From Marinobacterium sp. (GTDB lineage Bacteria > Pseudomonadota > Gammaproteobacteria > Pseudomonadales > Balneatricaceae): DNA of 32,501 nt. The stretch covers positions 1-32,501 of the forward strand of contig JAAZVX010000008.1 of NCBI GenBank assembly GCA_018623095.1, written 5' to 3'. A program made the position numbers and the translations under genes. A model generated the notes under the pieces. The model was not told where the DNA came from. It made no database searches and saw nothing but the letters and a program-made list of their open reading frames with translations. Positions 1-8,268 of the stretch are shown here, piece by piece (the stretch's first letter is position 1; every line of letters starts with the position of its first letter).

Positions 1-27
1 GGGGTTCGAACCCCTCTTCGCCCACCA
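1..27 (+). tRNA. tRNA-Val (partial, 3' end only)
   Basis: ggggttcgaacccctcttcgcccacca is identical to the T-arm/acceptor/CCA end of the complete tRNA-Val at 226-301; the 5' part lies outside the window. Confidence 0.85.
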
Positions 28-31
28 TAAC

Positions 32-108
32 GGAGCGGTAGTTCAGTTGGTTAGAATACCTGCCTGTCACGCAGGGGGTCGCGGGTTCGAGTCCCGTCCG
101 TTCCGCCA
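32..108 (+). tRNA. tRNA-Asp (anticodon GTC)
   Basis: 77-nt cloverleaf ggagcgg...ccgttccgcca with anticodon loop ctgtcac, GTTCGAG T-loop and encoded CCA. Confidence 0.97.
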
Positions 109-143
109 TTTATGAGATTGCAGTTCTCAAATTCTGCACATCT

Positions 144-203
144 TGTAGGAGCGATCTTGCTAAGGTCGCGATATTCGCATCGTCACAGACAATGCTCCTA
201 CAG
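144..203. repeat. REPIN-like element: two REP-like hairpins in inverted orientation
   Basis: Forward copy GTAGGA-GCGATCTT-GCT-AAGGTCGC and reverse copy GTAGGA-GCATTGTC-TGT-GACGATGC (read on the minus strand). Each has a GTAG-type head and an 8-bp stem with a 3-nt loop; the pair is separated by palindromic gcgatattcgc. Confidence 0.7.
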
Positions 204-225
204 ATACGGCACACGCCTACGATAT

Positions 226-301
226 GGGCGAATAGCTCAGTTGGGAGAGCATCTGCCTTACAAGCAGAGGGTCGGGGGTTCGAACCCCTCTTCGCCCACC
301 A
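226..301 (+). tRNA. tRNA-Val (anticodon TAC)
   Basis: 76-nt cloverleaf gggcgaatagctcag...ttcgcccacca with anticodon loop cttacaa. Confidence 0.97.
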
Positions 302-317
302 TATCGAGTTCTGATTC

Positions 318-1223
318 ATGCAGACACCCTCAACCACCATCGACACTGTCAACTTGCCCAACGGCCTAAGTTTCGATGTTTTGCGTCTTGATCAGACGGA
401 TCATCTGATTTCGGGCAATAAATGGTTCAAATTGCTTCCTAATCTCGCGCATCTCAATCCGGGTACTCTAGTCGCCAGTTTTGGTGGCCCTCACTCCAAT
501 CATATCCATGCTCTAGCATACGCTGCTCAGAATCGAGGCCTGAGGTCGGTTGGTTTTATTCGTGGTGAACCTCAAAGCACGCCAACGCTCGATGATGCAC
601 ACTCCTGTGGCATGCAGTTAATTTTCATCGACCGTGATACCTATCGTGAAAAGCCTACCCAGTTGCTAGCCGGTCAATATCAGTTAATTGAACCTCATTG
701 GATTCCTGAAGGTGGCAGCAATCGAAAAGCGGTCCAGGGGTGTGCCACTATCTGGGATCAAGCCTGTTTGCAGGGACGCAAATATGATCAGGTCTATGTA
801 GCCGTTGGATCTGGGGGAACGATCGCGGGTCTCGTAGCGGGTGCTCCAGATGAGACAAAGCTGGTTGGAGTCTCTGCGTTAGGGAGTACGGCAGACCTAG
901 AAGATCGTATCAGTGAATTGTTGGCAGACCTGGCCCCTCAACAGGTGAATCCATGGTCTATTGAGGTGGCACTGCATCAACGCTACGGTAAGGTTTCATC
1001 TGAACTAGCAGCTACGCAGGTTCGAGCACAAGCTTTTGGGCTGGCGTTAGACCCAATCTATACGTTGCGAGTATTTCATTATTTAAACCGTCTTTACTTA
1101 GCTGGTCGATTAAAAAATAGGCGTGTACTCATGGTTCACACCGGAGGTATGCAAGGCCTGAGAGCTCAGCAACAACGTATCGATCGACTTGCAAAGGAGT
1201 TTGTTGGCCCACTCCCTTTTTAA
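318..1223 (+). CDS. PLP-dependent enzyme, 1-aminocyclopropane-1-carboxylate deaminase/D-cysteine desulfhydrase-like
   Basis: 301-aa ORF with SGNKWFKL, FGGPHSNHIHALAYAA and VAVGSGGTIAGL motifs typical of this fold-type II PLP family. Confidence 0.87.
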   Translation: MQTPSTTIDTVNLPNGLSFDVLRLDQTDHLISGNKWFKLLPNLAHLNPGTLVASFGGPHSNHIHALAYAAQNRGLRSVGFIRGEPQSTPTLDDAHSCGMQLIFIDRDTYREKPTQLLAGQYQLIEPHWIPEGGSNRKAVQGCATIWDQACLQGRKYDQVYVAVGSGGTIAGLVAGAPDETKLVGVSALGSTADLEDRISELLADLAPQQVNPWSIEVALHQRYGKVSSELAATQVRAQAFGLALDPIYTLRVFHYLNRLYLAGRLKNRRVLMVHTGGMQGLRAQQQRIDRLAKEFVGPLPF

Positions 1224-1318
1224 CGCTATTAACACCTAGGTCGTCTAACTTTATCACTCTACAAGCTTTATACTCACTTTAACTTATAAAATGATATCCG
1301 CAGGGAAACGCACAGGGT

Positions 1319-2203
1319 ATGTATCAATTTCGTAACATCGGTCTGATTGGCCGCCTAGGAAGCAAAAAAGTCATCGATACAATGAAGCAGCTCATTCGGT
1401 TTCTTGAGCAGCGTCACTTGAACATCGTAATCGACGATAAAATCTCAGAGTTGATGCCTGGTCATGGTCTGCAAGTATCGCCACAAAAACTGATGGGCGA
1501 AGTCGCTGATCTGGTGATTGTGGTGGGTGGTGACGGCAGTCTTCTGGGTGCTGCTCGCTCTTTGGCATCGTCCAATGTTCCCGTGCTCGGGGTAAACCGA
1601 GGTAACCTAGGCTTCTTGACCGATATTAAACCTGAAGAGATCGAAGAGATGGTCGATCAGGTTCTTGAGGGTCACTACATTGTTGATAAGCGTTTTTTGC
1701 TGGATGTATCCGTCAAGCGAAATGGCGAACCGATCGCTGAGACGACGGCACTTAACGACTGTGTACTACACCCTGGTAAAGCGACTCGAATGATTGAGTT
1801 TGAGCTCTGGATCGAAGGTCAGTTCGTCTACACACAACGTTCAGATGGTCTTATCGTTGCTACACCGACAGGCTCAACCGCCTACTCACTATCAGCCGGC
1901 GGCCCACTGATGCACCCTAAACTGGATGCGTTGGTTTTAGTGCCTATGTTCCCGCATACACTGTCAAGTCGACCCATTGTGGTGGACGGTAACTCAGAAT
2001 TGAAACTGGTGATCAGTGAAAACAATGATACTTACCCATCCGTCGCTTGTGATGGCCAAAGCAATATTGCCTTGGCGCCTGGGGATACTGTGACGATCAG
2101 TAAAAAACCACAGAAACTGCGCCTTCTTCATCCAGAAAGCTACGATTTTTACAGCACCTGCCGGACCAAGCTCGGTTGGAGCTCAAAGCTCTGGGATAAG
2201 TAG
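1319..2203 (+). CDS. nadK: NAD(+) kinase
   Basis: GGDGSLLGAAR, NRGNLGFLTD and TPTGSTAYSLSAGGPL motifs of NadK. Confidence 0.97.
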   Translation: MYQFRNIGLIGRLGSKKVIDTMKQLIRFLEQRHLNIVIDDKISELMPGHGLQVSPQKLMGEVADLVIVVGGDGSLLGAARSLASSNVPVLGVNRGNLGFLTDIKPEEIEEMVDQVLEGHYIVDKRFLLDVSVKRNGEPIAETTALNDCVLHPGKATRMIEFELWIEGQFVYTQRSDGLIVATPTGSTAYSLSAGGPLMHPKLDALVLVPMFPHTLSSRPIVVDGNSELKLVISENNDTYPSVACDGQSNIALAPGDTVTISKKPQKLRLLHPESYDFYSTCRTKLGWSSKLWDK

Positions 2204-2205
2204 TT

Positions 2206-3168
2206 TTGCAACGTCAGGGTATAGATTTAATTGGTGATATCCACGGCTGTGGCGAAAGCTTAAAGCTGCTGCTTAACCGTATGGGTTATAGGAAAATTGA
2301 TGGCGCTTACCGCCACCCTAGCCGCCGCGTTATTTTTCTGGGTGATATCATCGATCGTGGTCCGCGCATTGTTGAGACTTACGAGATTGTTCGTGCCATG
2401 GTTGAGAAAGCGGGTGCCGCCATTGTCATGGGCAACCACGAGTATAACTACTACTGTTTTAAAACTCCCAAGGGCGATGGCAGTGGTGATTACCTTCGTG
2501 AACACACGCCAAGACACCAGCGAATTGTTCAAGAGACCCTAGATCAATTTGCACATCGTCAATCGGATGAACAAGAGCTGTTGGATTGGATTGAATCGAT
2601 TCCACTGTTTATAGAACAGGATGATCTTAGAGTTGTTCATGCTTGTTGGCACTCAACATTGATCAACCGCTTACGAGAGCGGGTAGGTACAGCACCTGTC
2701 GTCGACAAGCAGTTTCTTTTGAACTCAGTTAAACCGCACAGTTTTGAGTTCCTAGTGATGGATCGATTGACTCGAGGTACACACTTACGTCTGCCTAACA
2801 ATGAAGTGATGATCAGTAAGGATGGTTTTAAGCGTCACTACTTTAGAACGCGTTTTTGGGCGCAAGAACCCAAGCGCATGGGGGATGTGGTGTTTCAGCC
2901 TGATCCGTTACCAGAGCATATAGCACGGACGGAGCTAACGCCGGCTGATTATGTGGATCTGCAGTTCTACTCTCGCGATGAGCGTCCACTGTTTATTGGC
3001 CACTACTGGTGTGAAGGTGAACCTAAGCCGGTTGCCGACAACATCGCCTGTCTGGATTACAGTGCCGTGAAGTATGGCAAGTTAGTTGCCTATCGTTTTG
3101 ATGGTGAAACTACACTCGATAGCAGCAAGTTTGTTTGGTTGGATGTCGATGCGGAGTTCCCTCGCTAG
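2206..3168 (+). CDS. Metallophosphoesterase (PPP/calcineurin-like)
   Basis: GDIHG, GDIIDRGP and GNHEYN motifs; TTG start 3 nt after the nadK stop. Confidence 0.9.
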   Translation: MQRQGIDLIGDIHGCGESLKLLLNRMGYRKIDGAYRHPSRRVIFLGDIIDRGPRIVETYEIVRAMVEKAGAAIVMGNHEYNYYCFKTPKGDGSGDYLREHTPRHQRIVQETLDQFAHRQSDEQELLDWIESIPLFIEQDDLRVVHACWHSTLINRLRERVGTAPVVDKQFLLNSVKPHSFEFLVMDRLTRGTHLRLPNNEVMISKDGFKRHYFRTRFWAQEPKRMGDVVFQPDPLPEHIARTELTPADYVDLQFYSRDERPLFIGHYWCEGEPKPVADNIACLDYSAVKYGKLVAYRFDGETTLDSSKFVWLDVDAEFPR

Positions 3169-4028
3169 TGTTACCTGTTGTGAAAACGGATCTAACCGTC
3201 GATCTAACCGAGTTCACTCATTTTTTATGGGCCAATGACATTCCACATCGGGTTGTGGAAGAGGATGACTGCCAAACACTGTTTGTAGCGGCACACATTA
3301 ATCGTGAAAAAGTACTTGATCTGTTTAACTATTGGCAAGAGGGTGGGGATCTCAACAAGATCAAGGTACAGGTTAAAAACCCTAAGAGCCTATCCTCTTT
3401 TAACATTGCAGAGCTAAAACAGCTGCCTGCAACAGCAGTGCTGATTTTCCTATCGGCCGTCATTACTCTGCTAATTGATTTTGGTGGCAATGCGAACTGG
3501 ATGGTCATTTTTAGTTTTGCAGACTTTTCACTCAACTCGAGTCAGATTGAGTATCAGACACTCAGCACCATGATCTCATCGGGTGAGCTATGGCGAATCT
3601 GGACGCCGATGTTTATGCACTTCTCGTTACTGCACATCCTGTTCAATCTACTGTGGGTTTGGATGATCGGAGGTGCGATAGAGAGACTTCAGGGAACGGC
3701 TCACTTTATTTTGTTGGTCCTTTTTTCCGCGGCGCTATCTAATCTGGCGCAGTTTTGGGTGACCGGCCCGCTCTTTGGTGGGCTCTCTGGTGTAGTCTTT
3801 GCTGTTTTGGGGTACACCTGGCTTTGGGATCAATTGAGCAGCAGGCCGCTTTTTAAACTGCCCAAAGCGCTGTTTGGATTCATGATTTTTTGGTTGGTCC
3901 TTGGCTATACCGGGACTCTGGAATTCATCGGTTTAGGAGCCATTGCAAATACCGCTCATTTGACCGGTCTCCTTTCGGGCCTCGCCTTCGCTTTAATTAG
4001 CAGAGTTTGGTTGCCCCGAGCGGCTTAA
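3168..4028 (+). CDS. glpG: Rhomboid intramembrane serine protease, GlpG-like
   Basis: GGLSGVVFAVLGY (catalytic Ser) and IANTAHLTGL (catalytic His), multiple TM segments, N-terminal cytoplasmic domain. GTG start at 3168 overlaps the preceding TAG by one base; the track ORF begins at 3135. Confidence 0.9.
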   Translation: MLPVVKTDLTVDLTEFTHFLWANDIPHRVVEEDDCQTLFVAAHINREKVLDLFNYWQEGGDLNKIKVQVKNPKSLSSFNIAELKQLPATAVLIFLSAVITLLIDFGGNANWMVIFSFADFSLNSSQIEYQTLSTMISSGELWRIWTPMFMHFSLLHILFNLLWVWMIGGAIERLQGTAHFILLVLFSAALSNLAQFWVTGPLFGGLSGVVFAVLGYTWLWDQLSSRPLFKLPKALFGFMIFWLVLGYTGTLEFIGLGAIANTAHLTGLLSGLAFALISRVWLPRAA

Positions 4029-4095
4029 AAGCCTCCCTAAAACTCCTCTCAAACGCTCCTCTCTATGGTATTCTGAGTGCTTCCAATTTGAATGA

Positions 4096-4377
4096 ATGGG
4101 TAGCGGTTTGAATTACGAAAAAATGATCGAAACCATGACGCCTGATGTCTACCAGGCGCTTAAAGTGGCTGTCGAAATCGGCAAGTGGCCCAATGGTGAA
4201 AAGCTCTCTCCTGAGCAGCGCGAAACCAGTATGCGTGCGGTCATTGCCTATGAAGTGGCCCGTAACGTTCCAGAAGACCAGCGTGTTGGCTTCATCGATC
4301 GTACTCGTCCCGACGGCAAGCAGCATGGTTCAGACCCAATGCAGCCTGATGTATTAAGAATTCTGACAGATGACTAA
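4096..4377 (+). CDS. DUF1315 family (YeaC-like) protein
   Basis: IETMTPDVYQALKVAVEIGKWPNGEKLSPEQRE resembles E. coli YeaC. Confidence 0.85.
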   Translation: MGSGLNYEKMIETMTPDVYQALKVAVEIGKWPNGEKLSPEQRETSMRAVIAYEVARNVPEDQRVGFIDRTRPDGKQHGSDPMQPDVLRILTDD

Positions 4378-5212
4378 CGACTCCTTATCAATGCGTGCCG
4401 AGGGCGTGCTAGAGAAGATGCGAGTGCATCTAGACTCACCTGTGCGTTATGAACTCTCCCTAAATGGCGAAGCTGGCCCCTTAGTTAACGACTTTATAGG
4501 GCAACCCATTCGCCTTGAGTACACCGGACAGATCAACTGTCTCTCTTGTGGGCGTAAATCGAATAAAAGTTTTAACCAGGGCTTTTGCTACCCCTGTTTC
4601 AAGAAACTGCCTAGCTGTGACACCTGTATCGTGAAGCCAGAAACCTGCCACTTTGCAGAAGGGACCTGCCGTGACGAGAGTTGGGGGCTTAAGAACTGTT
4701 TCGCCCCTCACATAGTGTATCTAGCGAACTCCTCGGGGCTAAAAGTGGGGATTACCCGCCAGACACAGATACCGACGCGTTGGATTGATCAAGGGGCAGT
4801 GCAGGCGCTCCCAATCATGGAGGTCAATAACCGCCTTCAGTCAGGTCTGGTTGAAACCATCTTTGCTAAACAGGTAGCGGATAAGACGAATTGGCGAGCC
4901 ATGTTGAAAGGGGATGTGCTTCCTCTTGATTTGAAACAGGAGCGAGATCGTCTATTTGAACTCTGTGATGAGCCATTGCAACAATTGATCAGTGCTCAAT
5001 CTGGCGATGCAATCCGTAAGCTTGATGCAGAGGTTGTTGAGATCAACTTCCCTGTACGGAATCACCCGATCAAGGTAACCAGTTTTAATTTCGATAAGAC
5101 GCCCGTCGTGGAGGGCATTCTTGAGGGGGTCAAAGGCCAGTACCTCATTTTAGATACAGGCGTGATCAACCTGCGCAAATTTGGCGCGTACAACATTAAA
5201 TTTTTCGCGTGA
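4370..5212 (+). CDS. DUF2797 family protein with Cys-rich zinc-binding-like region
   Basis: 280 aa; CLSCGRK...CYPCFK...CDTCIVKPETC cluster followed by IVYLANSSGLKVGITRQTQIPTRWIDQGA; overlaps the DUF1315 gene by 8 nt. Confidence 0.8.
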   Translation: MTNDSLSMRAEGVLEKMRVHLDSPVRYELSLNGEAGPLVNDFIGQPIRLEYTGQINCLSCGRKSNKSFNQGFCYPCFKKLPSCDTCIVKPETCHFAEGTCRDESWGLKNCFAPHIVYLANSSGLKVGITRQTQIPTRWIDQGAVQALPIMEVNNRLQSGLVETIFAKQVADKTNWRAMLKGDVLPLDLKQERDRLFELCDEPLQQLISAQSGDAIRKLDAEVVEINFPVRNHPIKVTSFNFDKTPVVEGILEGVKGQYLILDTGVINLRKFGAYNIKFFA

Positions 5213-7827
5213 TTGGAGATACCATCTTGAGTGAACAACCCAACACCATCTATCTGAAAGATTACCGTGTTCCTGAATTTTTAATCGACTCAGTTGCGCT
5301 TCGTTTTGAGTTGGATGAGGACGAGACGTTAGTGACTGCAACCTTGCAGATGCGTCGTAATCCCGATTCTCATCTGCGTAATGCGCCTCTGGTTTTAAAT
5401 GGCGATAAAGACCTTCAGCTCAAACGACTCTGTATCAACGATCAGCAGTTGCCAGAGGGTGAGTATGAAGTGACTGAAGAGTCACTGACGATTTCGGTAG
5501 TACCGGATCAGTTCACCCTGCAAACAATCTGTCGCATTCAACCCCAACTCAATACAGCGTTGGAAGGCCTCTACCGTTCTGATGGTGTCTTCTGTACCCA
5601 ATGTGAAGCCGAGGGCTTTAGGCGCATCACCTACTACTTAGACCGCCCAGATGTTATGTCCCTGTTCGAGACAACCATCGTGGCTGATTCACAACAGTAT
5701 CCTGTGTTGCTTTCCAACGGTAATGCCGTGGACAAAGGGGTAACGGATGATGGTCGTCACTGGGTCACTTGGCAGGATCCACACCCAAAACCAGCCTACC
5801 TATTTGCTCTAGTGGCTGGGGATTTAAGTTGTATTGAAGATCAATTCACAACCGCCTCTGGCCGTCAGGTTCAACTCCAGATATTTGCTGAGCCTAAAGA
5901 CCATGACAAACTCGCGTACGCAATGGACTCACTTAAACGTTCGATGCGTTGGGATGAAGAGGTCTATGGACGAGAGTACGATCTTGATATCTACATGATC
6001 GTTGCCGTCGACTTCTTTAACATGGGGGCGATGGAGAATAAGGGGCTTAATATATTCAACACCAGTTGTGTATTGGCTAGCCAAAAGACCACGACAGACC
6101 TTGGATTTCAACGTGTCGAAGCGGTCGTTGCGCATGAGTATTTCCATAACTGGTCAGGCAACCGAGTTACCTGTCGCGACTGGTTCCAGTTAAGTCTTAA
6201 GGAGGGGTTTACGGTATTCCGTGATGCTGAGTTCTCGGCCGATATGAACTCTCGCACCGTAAAACGAATTGAGGATGTGACACTCCTTAGAACTGCACAA
6301 TTTGCAGAAGACGCCGGCCCCATGGCTCATGCGGTGAGACCCGAGTCATTCATCGAGATCTCTAACTTTTACACGTTGACTGTCTATGAAAAAGGCGCCG
6401 AAGTCGTGCGCATGATTCACCAGCTCCTAGGTGAAGAGACCTTCAGAAAAGGTACCGATCTCTATTTTGATCGTCACGATGGCCAGGCTGTCACGACAGA
6501 CGACTTTGTTGCGGCGATGGAAGAGGCATCAGGGCGTGATTTAACTCAGTTTAAGCGCTGGTATTCGCAGGCAGGCACTCCAGTGGTTGAGGTCTCAGAT
6601 CAATGGGATGCTAAGTCAGGTCGTTACCAGCTCAGCTTTAAACAGAGCTGTCCAAGCACGCCTGGTCAAGAGAGCAAAGCGCCATTTCACATGCCTATCC
6701 GTTTCGGGCTCTTATCGCCAACGGGTAACGAACTCACTGCCGGTGTGGTTGAGCTGACGGAAGAGTTGCAGAGTGTCAGTTTTGAAGGGTTGCAGGAGAA
6801 GCCAATACCCTCTCTGCTTCGCGGATTCTCGGCACCGATTAAATTACGTTTTAACTACACGGATGAGCAGTTATTACATCTAATGCGATTTGATACCGAC
6901 GGTTTCAACCGTTGGGAATCTGGGCAGCGCTACTTGGTTAACAAACTGCAAGCGGGTATTGCGGGTGCGACGGTTGAACCCGATGCGGCACTCCTTGATG
7001 CTTGGAGTGCGTTACTGGAGGATGAATCCCTTGATGAGGCGATGCTGGCTAAGTTGTGTACCCTGCCAAGCGAAGCTTATCTGAGCGAATTAGCTGAGGT
7101 AATTGATGTAGAAGCGATTCACACGACACGCAGAGCCTTTGTTAAAGCACTGGGTAAAGCCCTAGCACCGCAGTGGTTGGTGGTTTATCAACGTTGCACC
7201 GCTAAAGATGCCTATCAACCTAGCGCGGATCAGGTTGCTATGCGCAGTCTGAAAAACCTAGCGCTCAGTTACTTGATCGCTGCCAACCATGAAGGCGCCA
7301 TTGATCTAGCAATGGAGCAGTTCAACAGTGCCGATAATATGACCGATCAACAATCTGCATTGGCGTCACTGGTTCATTCAGATGATATTGAAACCGCCCA
7401 ACAGGCACTGGCTGCCTTTAAGCAGCAGTGGTCAGGTGAGGCGCTGGTAATGAATAGCTGGTTCTCACTGCAGGCTTGTGACTCAAAAGAGGGCGCCTTG
7501 GATCGAGTGAAAGCTCTGGAGAACGATGAGCTATTTGATGCGAAAAATCCTAATAAATTGCGCAGTCTGATTGGTGCTTTCGCCAGTGGGAATCCCGTTC
7601 AATTTCATGCGCCAGATGGCTCAGGTTACCAATATCTAGCCGACTGGATTATTCGTCTGAATGAGCAAAACCCACAAATAGCATCGCGAATGTTAACGCC
7701 ATTAACGCGTTGGAAGCGCTATACTAGTGACAAGCAAAAGTTAATGAGAGCTCAGTTGGAACGAATCATGGCACAAAAAGGGCTATCGCCTGATGTCTAT
7801 GAGGTTGTCAGTAAGAGCTTGGTATAA
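5209..7827 (+). CDS. pepN: Aminopeptidase N (M1 family)
   Basis: 872 aa with GAMENKGLNIF and VAHEYFHNWSGNRVTCRDWFQLSLKEG. GTG start overlaps the DUF2797 stop (GTGA); a TTG at 5227 is an alternative start. Confidence 0.97.
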   Translation: MIGDTILSEQPNTIYLKDYRVPEFLIDSVALRFELDEDETLVTATLQMRRNPDSHLRNAPLVLNGDKDLQLKRLCINDQQLPEGEYEVTEESLTISVVPDQFTLQTICRIQPQLNTALEGLYRSDGVFCTQCEAEGFRRITYYLDRPDVMSLFETTIVADSQQYPVLLSNGNAVDKGVTDDGRHWVTWQDPHPKPAYLFALVAGDLSCIEDQFTTASGRQVQLQIFAEPKDHDKLAYAMDSLKRSMRWDEEVYGREYDLDIYMIVAVDFFNMGAMENKGLNIFNTSCVLASQKTTTDLGFQRVEAVVAHEYFHNWSGNRVTCRDWFQLSLKEGFTVFRDAEFSADMNSRTVKRIEDVTLLRTAQFAEDAGPMAHAVRPESFIEISNFYTLTVYEKGAEVVRMIHQLLGEETFRKGTDLYFDRHDGQAVTTDDFVAAMEEASGRDLTQFKRWYSQAGTPVVEVSDQWDAKSGRYQLSFKQSCPSTPGQESKAPFHMPIRFGLLSPTGNELTAGVVELTEELQSVSFEGLQEKPIPSLLRGFSAPIKLRFNYTDEQLLHLMRFDTDGFNRWESGQRYLVNKLQAGIAGATVEPDAALLDAWSALLEDESLDEAMLAKLCTLPSEAYLSELAEVIDVEAIHTTRRAFVKALGKALAPQWLVVYQRCTAKDAYQPSADQVAMRSLKNLALSYLIAANHEGAIDLAMEQFNSADNMTDQQSALASLVHSDDIETAQQALAAFKQQWSGEALVMNSWFSLQACDSKEGALDRVKALENDELFDAKNPNKLRSLIGAFASGNPVQFHAPDGSGYQYLADWIIRLNEQNPQIASRMLTPLTRWKRYTSDKQKLMRAQLERIMAQKGLSPDVYEVVSKSLV

Positions 7828-7841
7828 AAGGAGTCATTGTT

Positions 7842-8228
7842 ATGGCTATCTCTATCGATTCAGACATTAAGTTCGATCTGCAACAGAACTACCGCCGTTA
7901 CCTAAACTTTCTGGATCAGTATGGGGCTGAAAACGATGCACTGAAAAATGCACGAAGCTCTAAAGTCTGGATTGTGGCATTGGTTCTACTGATCTTCGCT
8001 CTGGCGTCTGATTTCTTCCTGGGTGCTAGTGCTGCCCTGTTTGGTATCTTCTTCTACCGGGTTGTAATGGCTTGGCTAGAGGTTCGTAAAGCAGAAGAGG
8101 GGCGTGAGCAGGCAGAACGTTGGTTCTCGACTAAAGGGTTTAAGTTTGAAGGACGCGTACTCTTCTTCAAAGAGGACGAAATGCTTGAGGAGCCTATCGA
8201 TCCATTTGATGAGCGAATCTACCAATAG
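7842..8228 (+). CDS. Small membrane protein of unknown function
   Basis: 128-aa ORF with ATG and upstream aaaggag; hydrophobic stretch WIVALVLLIFALASDFFLGASAALFGIFFYRVVMAW. Confidence 0.8.
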   Translation: MAISIDSDIKFDLQQNYRRYLNFLDQYGAENDALKNARSSKVWIVALVLLIFALASDFFLGASAALFGIFFYRVVMAWLEVRKAEEGREQAERWFSTKGFKFEGRVLFFKEDEMLEEPIDPFDERIYQ

Positions 8229-8237
8229 TCAGTAAGC

Positions 8238-8268
8238 AAAAGGGCAGGTCATTGATCTGCCCTTTTTT
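8238..8268. terminator. Bidirectional Rho-independent terminator
   Basis: aaaagggcag-gtcattgat-ctgcccttttttg hairpin with T-tract on both strands. Confidence 0.85.

Noticed and set aside
110-369. Track ORFs 110..361 (-) and 112..369 (+)
   Set aside because: Both run through tRNA-Val and the REPIN-like element; the peptides are translations of structured RNA sequence with no recognisable protein features.
3135-3167. Extended N-terminus of the rhomboid ORF
   Set aside because: The region overlaps the phosphatase C-terminus; the GTG at 3168 gives a better coupled start.
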